Origin: Pseudomonas fluorescens NCIMB 11764
GTDB lineage: Bacteria > Pseudomonadota > Gammaproteobacteria > Pseudomonadales > Pseudomonadaceae
DNA: 64,000 nt
Assembly: GCF_000293885.2 (NCBI RefSeq)
Contig: NZ_CP010945.1
Location: forward strand, 1,632,001-1,696,000
Direction: 5' to 3'
Shown here: piece by piece, positions 1-9,372 of the stretch
How the letters are laid out: each line of letters starts with the position of its first letter
How positions within the stretch are numbered: the stretch's first letter is position 1
Made by a program: the position numbers and the translations under genes
Notes under the pieces: model-generated
Told to the model about the DNA's origin: nothing
The model's database searches: none
The model's input: only the letters and a program-made list of their open reading frames with translations

Positions 1-2
1 CG

Positions 3-455
3 TTTCTGGCGTGGCAGGAGTGGGGTTTTCGCAAAACTCTCGCCCCGCCGTTGTCGTTCGCTGCGACCTTACCGGCGCCAACGCCCCGTGCGCCCCTCGA
101 TACCACAGCGGTCGCAACGGTGCTCGGTCTGGCGACTGAAACCTCGTTGCTGCCCAGTGCCGAAGCGCTGACCTTGCAGGCCAGTTTTGTCCTCGACACA
201 GGCTTGTCCAGAGCGTTGCTGGCGGACGCTCAAGGCTCACGGATTTACCAGGTGGGGGATCAGTTGCCGGGCGGCAGCGTCCTGCGTCGCGTCGAGGTGA
301 ATCAAGCGGTGTTGTGGAACAAGGGTCGAGAAGAGGTGCTGACGTTGCAGAGCTCTTCCGCGAGTTTCCTGCGCCAACTCGACTCGCCATCCCAACCACC
401 GACACCGGTCAGTTCTACGCGTTTTCTACGCCCTCTTTCCGGGCAGTCAGAGTGA
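3..455 (+). CDS. gspC: Type II secretion inner-membrane protein GspC, 5' end outside window
   Basis: The open frame runs from the left edge of the window, so the start codon and the N-terminal membrane helix lie upstream. What remains is the periplasmic part. It begins after a Trp-rich stretch, continues as a Pro/Thr linker, and then reads like the homology region of GspC (residues such as ASFVLDTGLSRALLAD, IYQVGDQLPGG and VLRRVEVNQAVLW). In the family this domain contacts the N0 domain of the secretin and links it to the inner-membrane platform. The C-terminus is short and has no clear PDZ domain. gspD follows after 8 bases. Identification rests on the domain pattern plus the gspDEFGHIJKLM order downstream. 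Confidence 0.85.
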   Translation, partial: FLAWQEWGFRKTLAPPLSFAATLPAPTPRAPLDTTAVATVLGLATETSLLPSAEALTLQASFVLDTGLSRALLADAQGSRIYQVGDQLPGGSVLRRVEVNQAVLWNKGREEVLTLQSSSASFLRQLDSPSQPPTPVSSTRFLRPLSGQSE

Positions 456-463
456 TCACACCC

Positions 464-2392
464 ATGAACAGCTTCATCGGCGCGTATCCCTTGCGCATCC
501 TTCTTTTTCTGGTCGCTTTGGCGACGACGTTCTTTCACGACACGTTGCAAGCCGAGGAAGAAAAATGGCAACTGGCGATGAACAATGCCGAGTTGCGCGA
601 CATCGTCGAAGAAATCTCGAACATTCTCGGGACCACAGTGGTGCTCGACCCCAGAGTCTCCGGGCGCATCACCGTCATGTCCCGCCAGGCCCTCGATCGC
701 GAGGGCGTTCGCCGGTTGTTTTATTCGGTACTCGATGCCCATAACTTTACGGTGATCGACGAAGGTGACCGCATTCTGATCACGCCGGTCACCGAAGCGA
801 AAACCCGTGCAGGCCAGAGCACCGCGACAAACGTCACGGCATCGCAGTTTGTCACCCGGGTCATTGAATTGAACACCAGCAGCGCCTCCGATATTGCCGG
901 GCTGGTCCGGCCGCTGGTGTCGGTCAATGGTTACGTCGGCCCGTCGGTGTCGGCGAATGCGCTGGTCGTCACCGATACGGCTGCCAATGTGGGTCGTATT
1001 GCCAAGGTTGTGGGTCAGCTGGATGCGGGGCAGAACAACCTGCATGCCGTGGTGCAGATGCATCACGCCCAGGCCGCCGACGTGATGACGATCATTGAGT
1101 CTTCACTGGGCAAGCGCGCCGCCGATACGCCGATCCAGGTGCTTGCCGACACCAGGACCAATCGACTGATCCTCATTGGTCCACCGTCGGTGCGTCAGCG
1201 CCTGATCGACCTCGCACGCAGTCTCGATACGCCCGCCACTGCATCCCTCGACAATGCCCGGGTCATCCGTTTGCGCCACAGCGATGCCAAGCAATTGGCC
1301 GACGTTCTGGAAATGATGGGGCAGAGCCGAAAACAGGCATCGAACCTGGGCGCCGTGAAGGATGGCTCGTCCGGCGCGACGTTCATGATCAAGGCCGACG
1401 AAAGCCAGAATGCGCTGGTGCTGATCGCCGAGCCCGCGCAAATCCGCACCATCGAAAACATCGTGCGCCAGTTGGACCAGCCCCGGGCCCAAGTGTTGAT
1501 CCATGCCGCTATCGTCGAAATCTCGGGAGACATCGCCGAAGCCGTAGGCGTCCAGTGGGGCATCAGCAGCGGCGACGCGAAAGGCTTTATCAACTTCCCC
1601 GGCACCGATATTCCGATCATTGGCGGGCTGACTTTCGACGAGAAAAAATAGGCGCCGGAAGGCGCGCTCCTGAAACTGGGCAATGACCGTTTTGGCGCGT
1701 TGATTTCGGCGTTGGCCAGCAATACCCATAGCAATCTGCTTTCCACGCCGAGCCTGTTGACCCTGGACAATCAGGAAGCGGAAATCATCGTCGGCCAGAA
1801 CGTACCGTTCAAGACCGGGTCCTACGCCACCAACAGCAACGGGGCGGGCAACCCGTTTACCACCGTCGAGCGCAAGGACGTCGGCATCAGCCTGAAGATC
1901 AAGCCGTACATCAACGAAGGTTCGACGTTGCGCCTGGAAGTGGAGCAGGAGGTGTCGGACATTGCGCCGTCGGTGTCAGGAATCGATTCTTCCGACCTGA
2001 TCACCAACAAGCGTGCACTCAAGAGCACCATTCTCGCCGACGATGGCGAGATCATCGTGATCGGCGGTTTGATCCGCGACAGCGTTCGTACCCAGCAAAG
2101 CGGCGTGCCGCTGCTGCGCAATATTCCTTATCTAGGCGCGCTGTTTCGCTGGACCCGGGATACGCAAACCAAAAGCAACCTGATGGTCTTTTTGCGGCCC
2201 ACCATCGTGCGCAGCAAGGAAGATCTGGCGGATGTAAGCCAACAGCGATACGACGCGCTGCGCAAGCTGAGCCAGCCGGGGGCGCACGGGAACAACTCGT
2301 TATTGCTACCGGCAGAATCGCGCCAGTTGTTCGACCCGGCCCCTGATGCGCCGGTGTTTGATTTGCGCAAGCAGACCCCGGTTTCGCCATGA
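464..2392 (+). pseudogene. gspD: Type II secretion secretin GspD interrupted by an in-frame amber codon
   Basis: GspD forms the outer-membrane gated channel of the type II system. From the ATG at 464 the frame encodes a signal peptide (about residues 1-30, ending LQA), an N0 domain and N1-N3 repeats. A TAG at 1649-1651 (codon 396) then falls within the secretin domain. The same frame resumes at once and stays open to 2392, encoding the remaining secretin core (VGQNVPFKTGS, ERKDVGISLKIKP, RNIPYLGALF), so there is no frameshift. Without the stop the product would be 642 residues, a normal GspD length. The stop removes the membrane beta-barrel part. CAG to TAG is the simplest origin, as the next residues APEGALLKLGNDRFG match a GspD context. 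It overlaps gspE by 4 bases (ATGA). The alternatives are a sequencing error or amber readthrough. Confidence 0.88.
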
Positions 2393-3861
2393 GCGGAAAA
2401 ATCGAACAGTTGCCCTTCGGTTTCGCCCGGCGTTTCGGTGTTTTGCTGGCGAGCGAGGGGCCCGATTCGAGCCTGGTGCTGCGAGCCGATACGCCGCTGA
2501 CAGCCCTGTCGGAAGCACGCCGGATGTGCGGGTGGAATCTGCCGATCCAGGTGCTGGATGCCGAGGTCTTCGCAGCACGTCTGGCCGCTGCTTACCGTGA
2601 CGGTCAAAGCGCGGCGGAGCAGGTGGCCCAGGGCCTGGATGACGAACTGGATCTGCTCAGCCTTGTCGATCAGGTCCCGCAGACCGCCGACTTGCTGGAA
2701 CAGCAGGGCGACGCGCCGATCATCCGGCTGATCAACGCCCTGCTCAGCGAAGCCGTGCGCGAGCAGGCCTCGGACGTGCACCTTGAAACCTTCGAGCACA
2801 CTCTGTCGGTGCGCATGCGGGTCGACGGGCAGTTGCGCGAAATGCTCAGGCCGCGGCGTGAATTGGCGACGTTGCTGGTGTCGCGGATCAAGGTCATGGC
2901 GCGTCTGGACATCGCTGAAAAACGTATCCCGCAGGACGGTCGAATGGCCCTGCGACTGGCCGGGCACGAAGTCGATGTGCGGGTCTCGACATTGCCGTCG
3001 GCGCACGGTGAGCGGGTGGTGCTGCGGTTGCTCGACAAACAGGCCGGGCGCCTGGAGTTGCAGCGACTCGGCATGCCTCCCGACACCCTCGCGGCGTTGC
3101 GCCAGTTGCTCGGAAAACCCCACGGCATTCTGCTGGTGACCGGGCCCACCGGCTCCGGCAAGACCACCAGTCTGTATGCCGCGCTGAGCAGCCTGAATGA
3201 CCAGACGCGCAACATCCTGACGGTCGAAGACCCCATCGAATATCACCTGCCGGGTGTTGGGCAGATGCCGGTCAATCCGAAAGTGGACATGACCTTTGCC
3301 CGAGGCTTGCGGGCGATTCTGCGTCAGGATCCGGATGTGGTGATGGTCGGCGAAATCCGTGATCGCGAAACGGCGGAAATCGCCGTCCAGGCCTCGCTGA
3401 CCGGGCACCTGGTGCTCTCGACGCTGCACACCAACAGCGCGGTGGGCGCGGTGACACGGCTGGTGGACATGGGGGTTGATGCCTACCTGCTCGCGTCGTC
3501 GCTGGTGGGCATCCTGGCTCAACGTTTACTGCGTACGTTGTGCCCGCATTGCAAGGCGTCGTTTCGCGCCGATGCGGCCATGTGTCAGCGTCTCGGGCTC
3601 GATGTGGCGGCGCCACCGCAGCTCTTCAGCGCCGTGGGGTGTGAGCAGTGCCAGCACGGTTATCGCGGGCGTATCGGGATCTACGAACTGATCAGCGTCA
3701 CGCCGGCCGTGTCGACGCTGATTCATCAGGGCGCCAGTGAGCAGGCGTTGATCGATGAGACGCGCAAGGTCTCCCGCAGTTTGTTTCAGGACGGTCGGCA
3801 ACGGGTGCTCGACGGCGTGACCAGCCTTGACGAGTTACTGCGCGTGACTCAGGAGGACTAG
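2389..3861 (+). CDS. gspE: Type II secretion ATPase GspE
   Basis: This is the cytoplasmic hexameric ATPase that powers pseudopilus assembly. The 490-residue protein has the N1E-like N-terminal region, a Walker A motif (GPTGSGKTT, about residues 252-260), the Asp and His boxes, and a Walker B region (DPDVVMVGEIRD from about residue 314). It also has the tetracysteine metal-binding element of GspE (CPHC near 385, CEQC near 418). All catalytic elements are present, so the protein looks functional even though the secretin gene upstream is broken. The ATG overlaps the gspD stop. Confidence 0.96.
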   Translation: MSGKIEQLPFGFARRFGVLLASEGPDSSLVLRADTPLTALSEARRMCGWNLPIQVLDAEVFAARLAAAYRDGQSAAEQVAQGLDDELDLLSLVDQVPQTADLLEQQGDAPIIRLINALLSEAVREQASDVHLETFEHTLSVRMRVDGQLREMLRPRRELATLLVSRIKVMARLDIAEKRIPQDGRMALRLAGHEVDVRVSTLPSAHGERVVLRLLDKQAGRLELQRLGMPPDTLAALRQLLGKPHGILLVTGPTGSGKTTSLYAALSSLNDQTRNILTVEDPIEYHLPGVGQMPVNPKVDMTFARGLRAILRQDPDVVMVGEIRDRETAEIAVQASLTGHLVLSTLHTNSAVGAVTRLVDMGVDAYLLASSLVGILAQRLLRTLCPHCKASFRADAAMCQRLGLDVAAPPQLFSAVGCEQCQHGYRGRIGIYELISVTPAVSTLIHQGASEQALIDETRKVSRSLFQDGRQRVLDGVTSLDELLRVTQED

Positions 3862-3864
3862 CGA

Positions 3865-5073
3865 GTGCCGACGTTCGAATACCGCGCTGATGATGCCCAG
3901 GGCCGACGCTGCAAGGGCCGACTGGAAGCCGACAGCCCGCGTCATGCACGACAGCTGATGCGCGAGCGCGGTTTGTGGCCGCGTGAATTGAATGAGGTCA
4001 ACACGGGCGGCGCTACCGGTGCGCAACCGCGCAGTGGGCGGCTGGGGGCGGCAGAACTGGCGCTGTTGACGCTGCAGTTGTCCACGCTCGTTCAGGCGGG
4101 TCTGCCCCTGGAAGAAGCACTGGAAGCAGTGACCAGACAGAGCGCCAGGCGCAAGGTCGCCGGCCTGTTGTCGGCGGTCCGCAGCCGGGTGATGGAAGGG
4201 CATGCCCTTTCAACCGCGCTGGGGCTGTTTCCCAAGGCGTTCCCCGAGTTGTTTCGCGCCACCGTCGCGGCCGGCGAGCGTTCCGGGCACTTGGGTCATG
4301 TGCTCGAACAGCTGGCGGCTTACACCCAGGCGCGCCAGGCATCGCGGCAGAAAATCCAGATGGCCTTGGTCTACCCGATGATCCTGATGCTGGCGAGCGT
4401 GGCGATCGTGGGTTTCCTGCTCGGTTATGTGGTGCCGGACGTGGTGAAAATCTTCGTCGACAGTGGCCAGCCGTTGCCTTGGCTGACGCAGGCGCTGATC
4501 GGGTTGAGCGACGGTCTGCGTAACCATTTCCTGGCATTGATGGGCGTGCTGGCGACGTTGATCGGCCTCTGGCGCTGGAGTTTGCGCCAGCCGCCCTGGC
4601 GCCTGCGCTGGCATCGCCTGGCCTTGAAGCTGCCGGTAGCCGGTGAGGTGCTGCGGGCGATGGAAGCCGCGCGGTTTGCCAGCACCCTGGCGATCCTCGG
4701 AAAAAGCGCCGTGCCGCTGGTGGACGCGCTGGAAATCGCTGCCGCTGTCATCGGCAATCTGACCATTCGTGCGCGCATGGTCGATGTTGCCCGCTCCGTA
4801 CGTGAAGGCGGAACCCTGACCCGGGGCCTGGAACTCAGCGGCGATATCCCGCCGATGATGCTGCACATGATCGCCAGCGGCGAGCGCGCGGGCGAACTCG
4901 ATCACATGCTGGTAAGGGCCGCCGAACAGCAGGAAAACAGCCTGGCGGCGCGCATCGCGCTGGTTGTGAGCCTCTTTGAACCGGCCATGCTGGTGCTGAT
5001 GGGCGGCGTCGTGCTGCTGATCGTCATGGCCATTCTTCTACCGATACTCAGCCTCAACCAATTGGTGAATTGA
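3865..5073 (+). CDS. gspF: Type II secretion inner-membrane platform protein GspF
   Basis: GspF is the polytopic platform protein that couples GspE to pseudopilus assembly. The GTG at 3865 is chosen because an AGGAGG lies 8 bases upstream and the next residues (PTFEYRADDAQGRRCKGRLEA) are the usual GspF start. Two repeated cytoplasmic GspF domains are visible (about residues 70-190 and 270-390). The transmembrane segments lie near residues 170-195, 220-240 and 370-400. At 402 residues it has the usual length. Confidence 0.95.
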   Translation: MPTFEYRADDAQGRRCKGRLEADSPRHARQLMRERGLWPRELNEVNTGGATGAQPRSGRLGAAELALLTLQLSTLVQAGLPLEEALEAVTRQSARRKVAGLLSAVRSRVMEGHALSTALGLFPKAFPELFRATVAAGERSGHLGHVLEQLAAYTQARQASRQKIQMALVYPMILMLASVAIVGFLLGYVVPDVVKIFVDSGQPLPWLTQALIGLSDGLRNHFLALMGVLATLIGLWRWSLRQPPWRLRWHRLALKLPVAGEVLRAMEAARFASTLAILGKSAVPLVDALEIAAAVIGNLTIRARMVDVARSVREGGTLTRGLELSGDIPPMMLHMIASGERAGELDHMLVRAAEQQENSLAARIALVVSLFEPAMLVLMGGVVLLIVMAILLPILSLNQLVN

Positions 5074-5076
5074 TCC

Positions 5077-5532
5077 ATGCAACCTCTACGCAGCAACTCG
5101 CGCCGCGGGCAACGCGGTTTTACCCTGATCGAAATCATGGTGGTGGTCGTGATCATCGGCGTGCTGGGGGCCATCGTGGTGCCGCAGTTCATGAGCCGGC
5201 CCGACCAGGCCAAGGTCACCGCAGCAAAAATTGATATCCAGGCCATTGCCACCGCCCTGGAAATGTACCGCCTCGACAACTTCCACTACCCCTCGACGCA
5301 GCAAGGGCTGGAAGCCTTGAGCAAACGTCCTTCGGGCCTGCCGGCGGCGAGGAACTGGAACCCTCAGGGTTACCTGAAAAACCTGCCGGTCGACCCGTGG
5401 GGCACGCCTTATCAGTTTCTCAATCCTGGTGTGCAGTCGATCGACGGCAGCTACGACTTGTATTCCCTGGGCTCCGATGGCGTGGTGGGCGGCGAAGGGC
5501 ATGCGACCGATATCGGCAATTGGGGCGACTGA
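5077..5532 (+). CDS. gspG: Major pseudopilin GspG
   Basis: This is the major subunit of the periplasmic pseudopilus. The type III prepilin signal RRGQRG/FTLIEIMVVV is intact, with cleavage after Gly14 and Glu at mature position 5. The C-terminal region has the family features: NFHYPSTQQGLEAL, LPVDPWGTPYQF, and the Asp-rich loop YSLGSDGVVGGEGHATDIGNW, which binds calcium in characterised GspG proteins. The gene lies 3 bases after gspF. Processing needs a prepilin peptidase that is not encoded in this window. Confidence 0.96.
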   Translation: MQPLRSNSRRGQRGFTLIEIMVVVVIIGVLGAIVVPQFMSRPDQAKVTAAKIDIQAIATALEMYRLDNFHYPSTQQGLEALSKRPSGLPAARNWNPQGYLKNLPVDPWGTPYQFLNPGVQSIDGSYDLYSLGSDGVVGGEGHATDIGNWGD

Positions 5533-5535
5533 TTC

Positions 5536-6003
5536 ATGCGCCAACGTTGCCGCGGGTTTACCTTGCTCGAGTTGATGATCGTGATCGTTGTGATCGGCGT
5601 GCTGCTGTGCATGGTGAGTCTGGTCGGCGGCCCGAATCCGGTGCGTCAGGCGCGGCACGAGGCGCACGGGATGGCAGGTCTGATTCAACAGCTGCGTGAG
5701 CGGGCGGTGCTGGATGGCGAGGAATACGGCCTGCGGATCAGTGACAGCGGTTACCGCGCGATGCGCCTCGATGCTCGAGGCTGGGAGCCGGTGGCTGCGT
5801 TTTACAAGTGGCCCGACACCTTGCGGCTACACCTTGAACAGGATGGGCATTCCCTTATGCTGGGTGCCGATGAAGGACTGCCGCAATTATTGATGCTCAG
5901 CAGCGATGAAACCAGCGCCTTTACGCTGACGTTCGCGACCCGGGACAGCACGCTCCTGAGCCTTTCGAGCGATGGACTGGGTGAGGCAGTGATTGATGGT
6001 TAA
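5536..6003 (+). CDS. gspH: Minor pseudopilin GspH
   Basis: This 155-residue minor pseudopilin has the signal MRQRCRG/FTLLELMIVIVVIGV (cleavage after Gly7, Glu at +5), followed by a beta-rich C-terminal domain. In the family GspH joins the base of the minor pseudopilin tip complex to the GspG shaft. It starts 3 bases after gspG and overlaps gspI by 8 bases. Confidence 0.92.
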   Translation: MRQRCRGFTLLELMIVIVVIGVLLCMVSLVGGPNPVRQARHEAHGMAGLIQQLRERAVLDGEEYGLRISDSGYRAMRLDARGWEPVAAFYKWPDTLRLHLEQDGHSLMLGADEGLPQLLMLSSDETSAFTLTFATRDSTLLSLSSDGLGEAVIDG

Positions 6004-6379
6004 GGGCCTGTCTCGGGCACGCACGTGTGGATTCACACTGCTGGAAATCATGGTGGCCCTGGCGGTCTTCGCCACACTGGCGGCGGCCGTGCTGTCGGCG
6101 AGCCAGTACGTGTTGAAACAGACCGGGGCGGTCGAGGAACGCCTCTTCGCCACCTGGTTGGCCGATAACCATTTGAACGAACTGCGCCTGCAACCGGGGC
6201 TGCCCCTCGGTCAACAGCAGCGCGTGGTGCATATGGATCGCCGCGACTGGCTGCTGCGCCAGCACATCAGCGCATCGACTGACCCGCGTCTGCTCAAGGT
6301 CGACGTTGACGTCAGCCTTTCCGGTCGCGAACAAACACTGCACCGCGCCAGCGGCTGGATACCTGATCGTCATGAATAG
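5996..6379 (+). CDS. gspI: Minor pseudopilin GspI
   Basis: The ATG at 5996 gives MVKGLSRARTCG/FTLLEIMVAL, with cleavage after Gly12 and Glu at +5. An in-frame TTG one codon earlier is less likely. The body has WLADNHLNELRL, the helix-end pattern usual for GspI. In the family GspI nucleates the I-J-K tip complex that starts pseudopilus assembly. The gene overlaps gspH at its start and gspJ at its end. Confidence 0.92.
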   Translation: MVKGLSRARTCGFTLLEIMVALAVFATLAAAVLSASQYVLKQTGAVEERLFATWLADNHLNELRLQPGLPLGQQQRVVHMDRRDWLLRQHISASTDPRLLKVDVDVSLSGREQTLHRASGWIPDRHE

Positions 6380-6914
6380 GCAATCCGGTTTCACCTTGCT
6401 GGAGCTGGTGATCGCCATGGCGATATTCGCTTTGCTCGGCCTGGCCAGTTGGGGCTTGTTCGATGGCGTCGTGCGTGCACAGCAGGGCACGACAGCCCAC
6501 GAGCGTGAGTTTCGACGCCTGCAACGGGCGGTGGCGGTGATTGAGCGGGACGTGTTGCAGGTTACCGAACAGCCAGTCGTGCTCCAGCCAATGGGGCTGC
6601 AGTTGCAGCGCAGCCACTGGCGCAATCCTCTGGACCAGCCCCGCAGCGAGCGCCAGACACTGACGTACCGACTCGAAAACGGTGTGCTGTGGCGTGAAAG
6701 CCAAGGCGAGGGCACGCCCCTCATGCAACGGCAACGACTGCTCGACGATGTGCGGGACGTGAGCTGGCGTTTGTTTGATCGTCAAACCGGATGGCGCAGC
6801 GAGGGGCCGTCGGGGCGAGACGCGAAGGCACCGATGGCAGTGGAACTGCAAGTGTCGGCAGGCCGTTTCGAGGCGATCCGTCGGGTGTTGCTGTTGCCGG
6901 GCGTCTTGCCATGA
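6372..6914 (+). CDS. gspJ: Minor pseudopilin GspJ
   Basis: The start is ATG 6372, overlapping the end of gspI by 8 bases, because it places the prepilin signal MNRQSG/FTLLELVIAM at the N-terminus. Earlier in-frame codons would bury it. The protein is 180 residues. The C-terminal part contains the paired motifs DVRDVSWRLFD and PMAVELQV typical of GspJ. It belongs to the I-J-K tip complex. The stop overlaps the gspK start in ATGA. Confidence 0.93.
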   Translation: MNRQSGFTLLELVIAMAIFALLGLASWGLFDGVVRAQQGTTAHEREFRRLQRAVAVIERDVLQVTEQPVVLQPMGLQLQRSHWRNPLDQPRSERQTLTYRLENGVLWRESQGEGTPLMQRQRLLDDVRDVSWRLFDRQTGWRSEGPSGRDAKAPMAVELQVSAGRFEAIRRVLLLPGVLP

Positions 6915-7762
6915 ACGGGCGTCAACGGGGCATCGCGCTGATCAGTGTGTTGCTGGTCGTGAGTCTGGCGTTGTTGATCACCAGCGGCATGCTGCGCAGT
7001 CATCGACTGTCGTTGCAAGGCAGCGGGCAAGCGATGCATTACGTTCACTTGCGGCAACTGGCGGGTGCCGGTGAAACCTGGGCGCTTTTACAGCTACAGG
7101 ACGCCGCGCGTGCTTCGCAAAAAAACGTTGACCTGACTCAGGACTGGGCGCGGACGGCGCCCGACTTCGACATCGAGGGCGTGCAGTTGCGCGTCGATAT
7201 CGAAGACCTCGCCGGGCGATTCAATCTCAATTCATTGTTGACCCAGGGTCAGATAGATCAGGTCACCCTTGATCGTTGGGGACGCTTGCTCGAGCTACTC
7301 GATCTTGCGCCGCTGCAATTGAGTCAGGTCGGCGCATTACAAGAACTGAGCCAGCTGCGCCTGCTTCCAGGTGTCGACGGCCAGCTGTTGCGTCAACTGG
7401 AGCCCTGGGTCGCGGTGCTTCCCACAGAGGCCGCGCTGAACATCAACACCGCGCCTGCGCTGGTATTGAGGATGCTCGATGGCGTGGAAGCGACGACAGC
7501 CGACGCGCTGGTCCGTCAGCAATCGGCCACTGCATGGGCGAGCGTTCAGGCCTTTACTCAAGACCCGCTGCTCTCCGGCGCAGGTGTGAGCAGACATGGG
7601 CTGGGCACCGGCAGCCGCTGGTTCCGGATCACAGTGCAGGTCATTCAGGGCCAAAACCGTTTGCGCCTGGCCACTGATGTCGAGCGAGACCCCGACACGC
7701 ACCAATTCAAGATCCTGCAAAGACGTCTTCTTCCTTCGAGTACCCATGAGATGCCGCGATGA
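6911..7762 (+). CDS. gspK: Minor pseudopilin GspK
   Basis: This is the large minor pseudopilin that caps the tip. The ATG at 6911 gives MNGRQRG/IALISVLLVV. As usual for GspK, the residue at mature position 5 is not Glu (here Ser). The 283-residue protein has the two-part GspK body: the DIEDLAGRFNLNSL motif, then a helical region with ALNINTAPALVLRMLDGV resembling SAM-like folds. It starts by ATGA overlap with gspJ and ends by ATGA overlap with gspL, so translation is probably coupled. Confidence 0.94.
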   Translation: MNGRQRGIALISVLLVVSLALLITSGMLRSHRLSLQGSGQAMHYVHLRQLAGAGETWALLQLQDAARASQKNVDLTQDWARTAPDFDIEGVQLRVDIEDLAGRFNLNSLLTQGQIDQVTLDRWGRLLELLDLAPLQLSQVGALQELSQLRLLPGVDGQLLRQLEPWVAVLPTEAALNINTAPALVLRMLDGVEATTADALVRQQSATAWASVQAFTQDPLLSGAGVSRHGLGTGSRWFRITVQVIQGQNRLRLATDVERDPDTHQFKILQRRLLPSSTHEMPR

Positions 7763-8865
7763 ACACCTGGCTTTACCTGACCGCCGAGGGCCTGACCGAG
7801 CCGTCGACCGACTGGCCGTGCTGCCTGTGGCCTTCGACCGGCCAACGCCAGTTCATGCCATTGAATCAAGCCGCGCAGTCACTGAACGGGCAGACGGTCG
7901 ATCTGTTGTTGCCCATGGAAATGTGCAGTTGGGTGCGCAGCGATCCGTGGCCTTCCAGGCGTCAGCCCGCTGCGCAAGCCATTGCGTTTGCCGTTGAAGA
8001 TCAGCTGAGTGACGCGCTGGAGAAATTGCACCTGGGCATTGGCGCTCGCGACCGGGAAGGGCGCTATCCGGTGATGGTGATCGGTCGAGAGCGATTTGCC
8101 GCTGTGCTCGCGCTGCTGGCGGAGGCGGGGGTTGGCGTCCGTTCTGTCTTTGTCGATGCCGATGTGTTGCCCGGGGCTCAGGCGGTCGTCGTGCGCTGGT
8201 TCGGTCGATGGTTGCTTGGCGGCGCAATGCCGGCTCGCGTGGCGGTGTCGGATGACGGGTTGACCTCGCTGAGACCGGCATTGCCCCCGGATATCCGGTG
8301 GGTCGACGAGCGTCACGATGCGGTCGATGTCGACCAGTGCCTGACCCTTCGCCACCCCCAGGCCATCAACCTGCTGCAAGGAGCATTCGCCCCTCGCGGC
8401 AAACGTCTGCCCTGGCATTTCGGTGGATTGGCGTTACTGATGCTATTGCTGCTGACCTGGGGTGCCAGCGCCACGCGAATCCATTTTATCGAGGGTGAAA
8501 CCCGGCGGCTCTACAGCCAGAACGAGCAGCGGTTCAAGGCCCTTTACCCTGACCAGAGCCGCATCGTAGACCTGGCGACGCAACTCAAGGTGCTGCAGAA
8601 CCAGACCGCCGAACCGGAGAAGACACGTATCGCCGGTTTGGTGGGGCTGATCGAGCAGGTCATCGGCGCGAGTCATGTTGAAGTTCAGCGTATCGAATTT
8701 CGTACAGGCGACGGCTGGAAAGTCCGGCTGACTGCCAACAGTTTTGCCGAGCTTGAGCAACTGCGTGAGCGCGGACGGCAGCAAGGTGTGCCGGTCAGGC
8801 TCGACAGTGCGAGCAGAGAGCGCAATCGGGTACAGGCGACATTGGTTGTGGAGGACAACTCATGA
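7759..8865 (+). CDS. gspL: Type II secretion protein GspL
   Basis: GspL is a bitopic inner-membrane protein that recruits GspE to the membrane. Residues 1 to about 210 form the cytoplasmic actin-like domain. One transmembrane helix (LPWHFGGLALLMLLLLTW, about 215-233) follows, then a periplasmic ferredoxin-like domain of about 130 residues. The length of 368 is somewhat short of the roughly 380-400 common in the family. It starts in the gspK stop and overlaps gspM by 4 bases. Confidence 0.9.
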   Translation: MNTWLYLTAEGLTEPSTDWPCCLWPSTGQRQFMPLNQAAQSLNGQTVDLLLPMEMCSWVRSDPWPSRRQPAAQAIAFAVEDQLSDALEKLHLGIGARDREGRYPVMVIGRERFAAVLALLAEAGVGVRSVFVDADVLPGAQAVVVRWFGRWLLGGAMPARVAVSDDGLTSLRPALPPDIRWVDERHDAVDVDQCLTLRHPQAINLLQGAFAPRGKRLPWHFGGLALLMLLLLTWGASATRIHFIEGETRRLYSQNEQRFKALYPDQSRIVDLATQLKVLQNQTAEPEKTRIAGLVGLIEQVIGASHVEVQRIEFRTGDGWKVRLTANSFAELEQLRERGRQQGVPVRLDSASRERNRVQATLVVEDNS

Positions 8866-9293
8866 AAACCGTCTGGCAACGCCTGTCCAATCGTGAGCAG
8901 CGACTGCTGTTGGCCGTGGGCGTATTTTTGCTGGTTGTCGCGGTGTTCAGCCTGATCTGGCAGCCGACCCGTCAGCGTCTGGAAGCCGTCGAACGCGGTC
9001 ATCAACAGCAACGGGCCTTGGCGGCGCAGTTGCAACGGGCGCAACCCCGAAGCACCGTTGCGGTCGTTGCTGACCAGCCCTTGTCGCTGCGTATCAGCGA
9101 AAGTGCCACAGCGGCGGGCCTCGAACTGCATCAGATGGATGCCGATAACAACTTGCTGCGTTTGACCCTCAGCGGTGATGCGAAGACGCTGCTGCAATGG
9201 CTGGATCGTGCTGAGCGGGATGGGGCTGTGGTGCAATCGCTGGTGCTGGAAAGGCGTGATGCGGTGCTTGAGGCGCGGGTGGTGCTCAGGTAG
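8862..9293 (+). CDS. gspM: Type II secretion protein GspM
   Basis: This small bitopic platform protein has a short cytoplasmic N-terminus, one membrane helix (LLLAVGVFLLVVAVFSLIW, about 15-33), and a periplasmic coiled-coil plus ferredoxin-like domain. It partners GspL. It is 143 residues, and the stop at 9293 ends the operon. No gspN or prepilin peptidase gene follows in the window. Confidence 0.87.
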   Translation: MKTVWQRLSNREQRLLLAVGVFLLVVAVFSLIWQPTRQRLEAVERGHQQQRALAAQLQRAQPRSTVAVVADQPLSLRISESATAAGLELHQMDADNNLLRLTLSGDAKTLLQWLDRAERDGAVVQSLVLERRDAVLEARVVLR

Positions 9294-9295
9294 TT

Positions 9296-9320
9296 GCGGT
9301 GGGTTGGGATTGCCCACTGC
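9296..9320 (+). terminator. Possible terminator hairpin after gspM
   Basis: GCGGTGGG at 9296-9303 can pair with CCCACTGC at 9313-9320 (8 pairs, one G-U). The downstream T-run is weak and distant (TTTT at 9336), so this may be only a rho-dependent end. The call rests on position at the end of the gsp operon. Confidence 0.35.
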
Positions 9321-9337
9321 GCAGGTGCCTGGGGGTT

Positions 9338-9362
9338 TTCACGAGCAGGCTCGCTCACACAA
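9338..9362 (+). repeat. Single REP-like palindrome
   Basis: The core CGAGCAGGCTCGCTCACACA lies between the convergent gspM and MFS genes. It matches the CGAGCAGGCTCGCTCCCACA core of the paired REP elements at 46733 and 48762. Only one half is present here. Confidence 0.6.
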
Positions 9363-9372
9363 GGGGCAGGGT

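Noticed and set aside
1640..1700. Frameshift as the cause of the gspD break
   Set aside because: The frame before and after the stop is the same, so a single nonsense codon explains the break.
2128..3522. 464-residue frame opposite gspD/gspE
   Set aside because: Its composition and position show it to be an antisense shadow of gspE.
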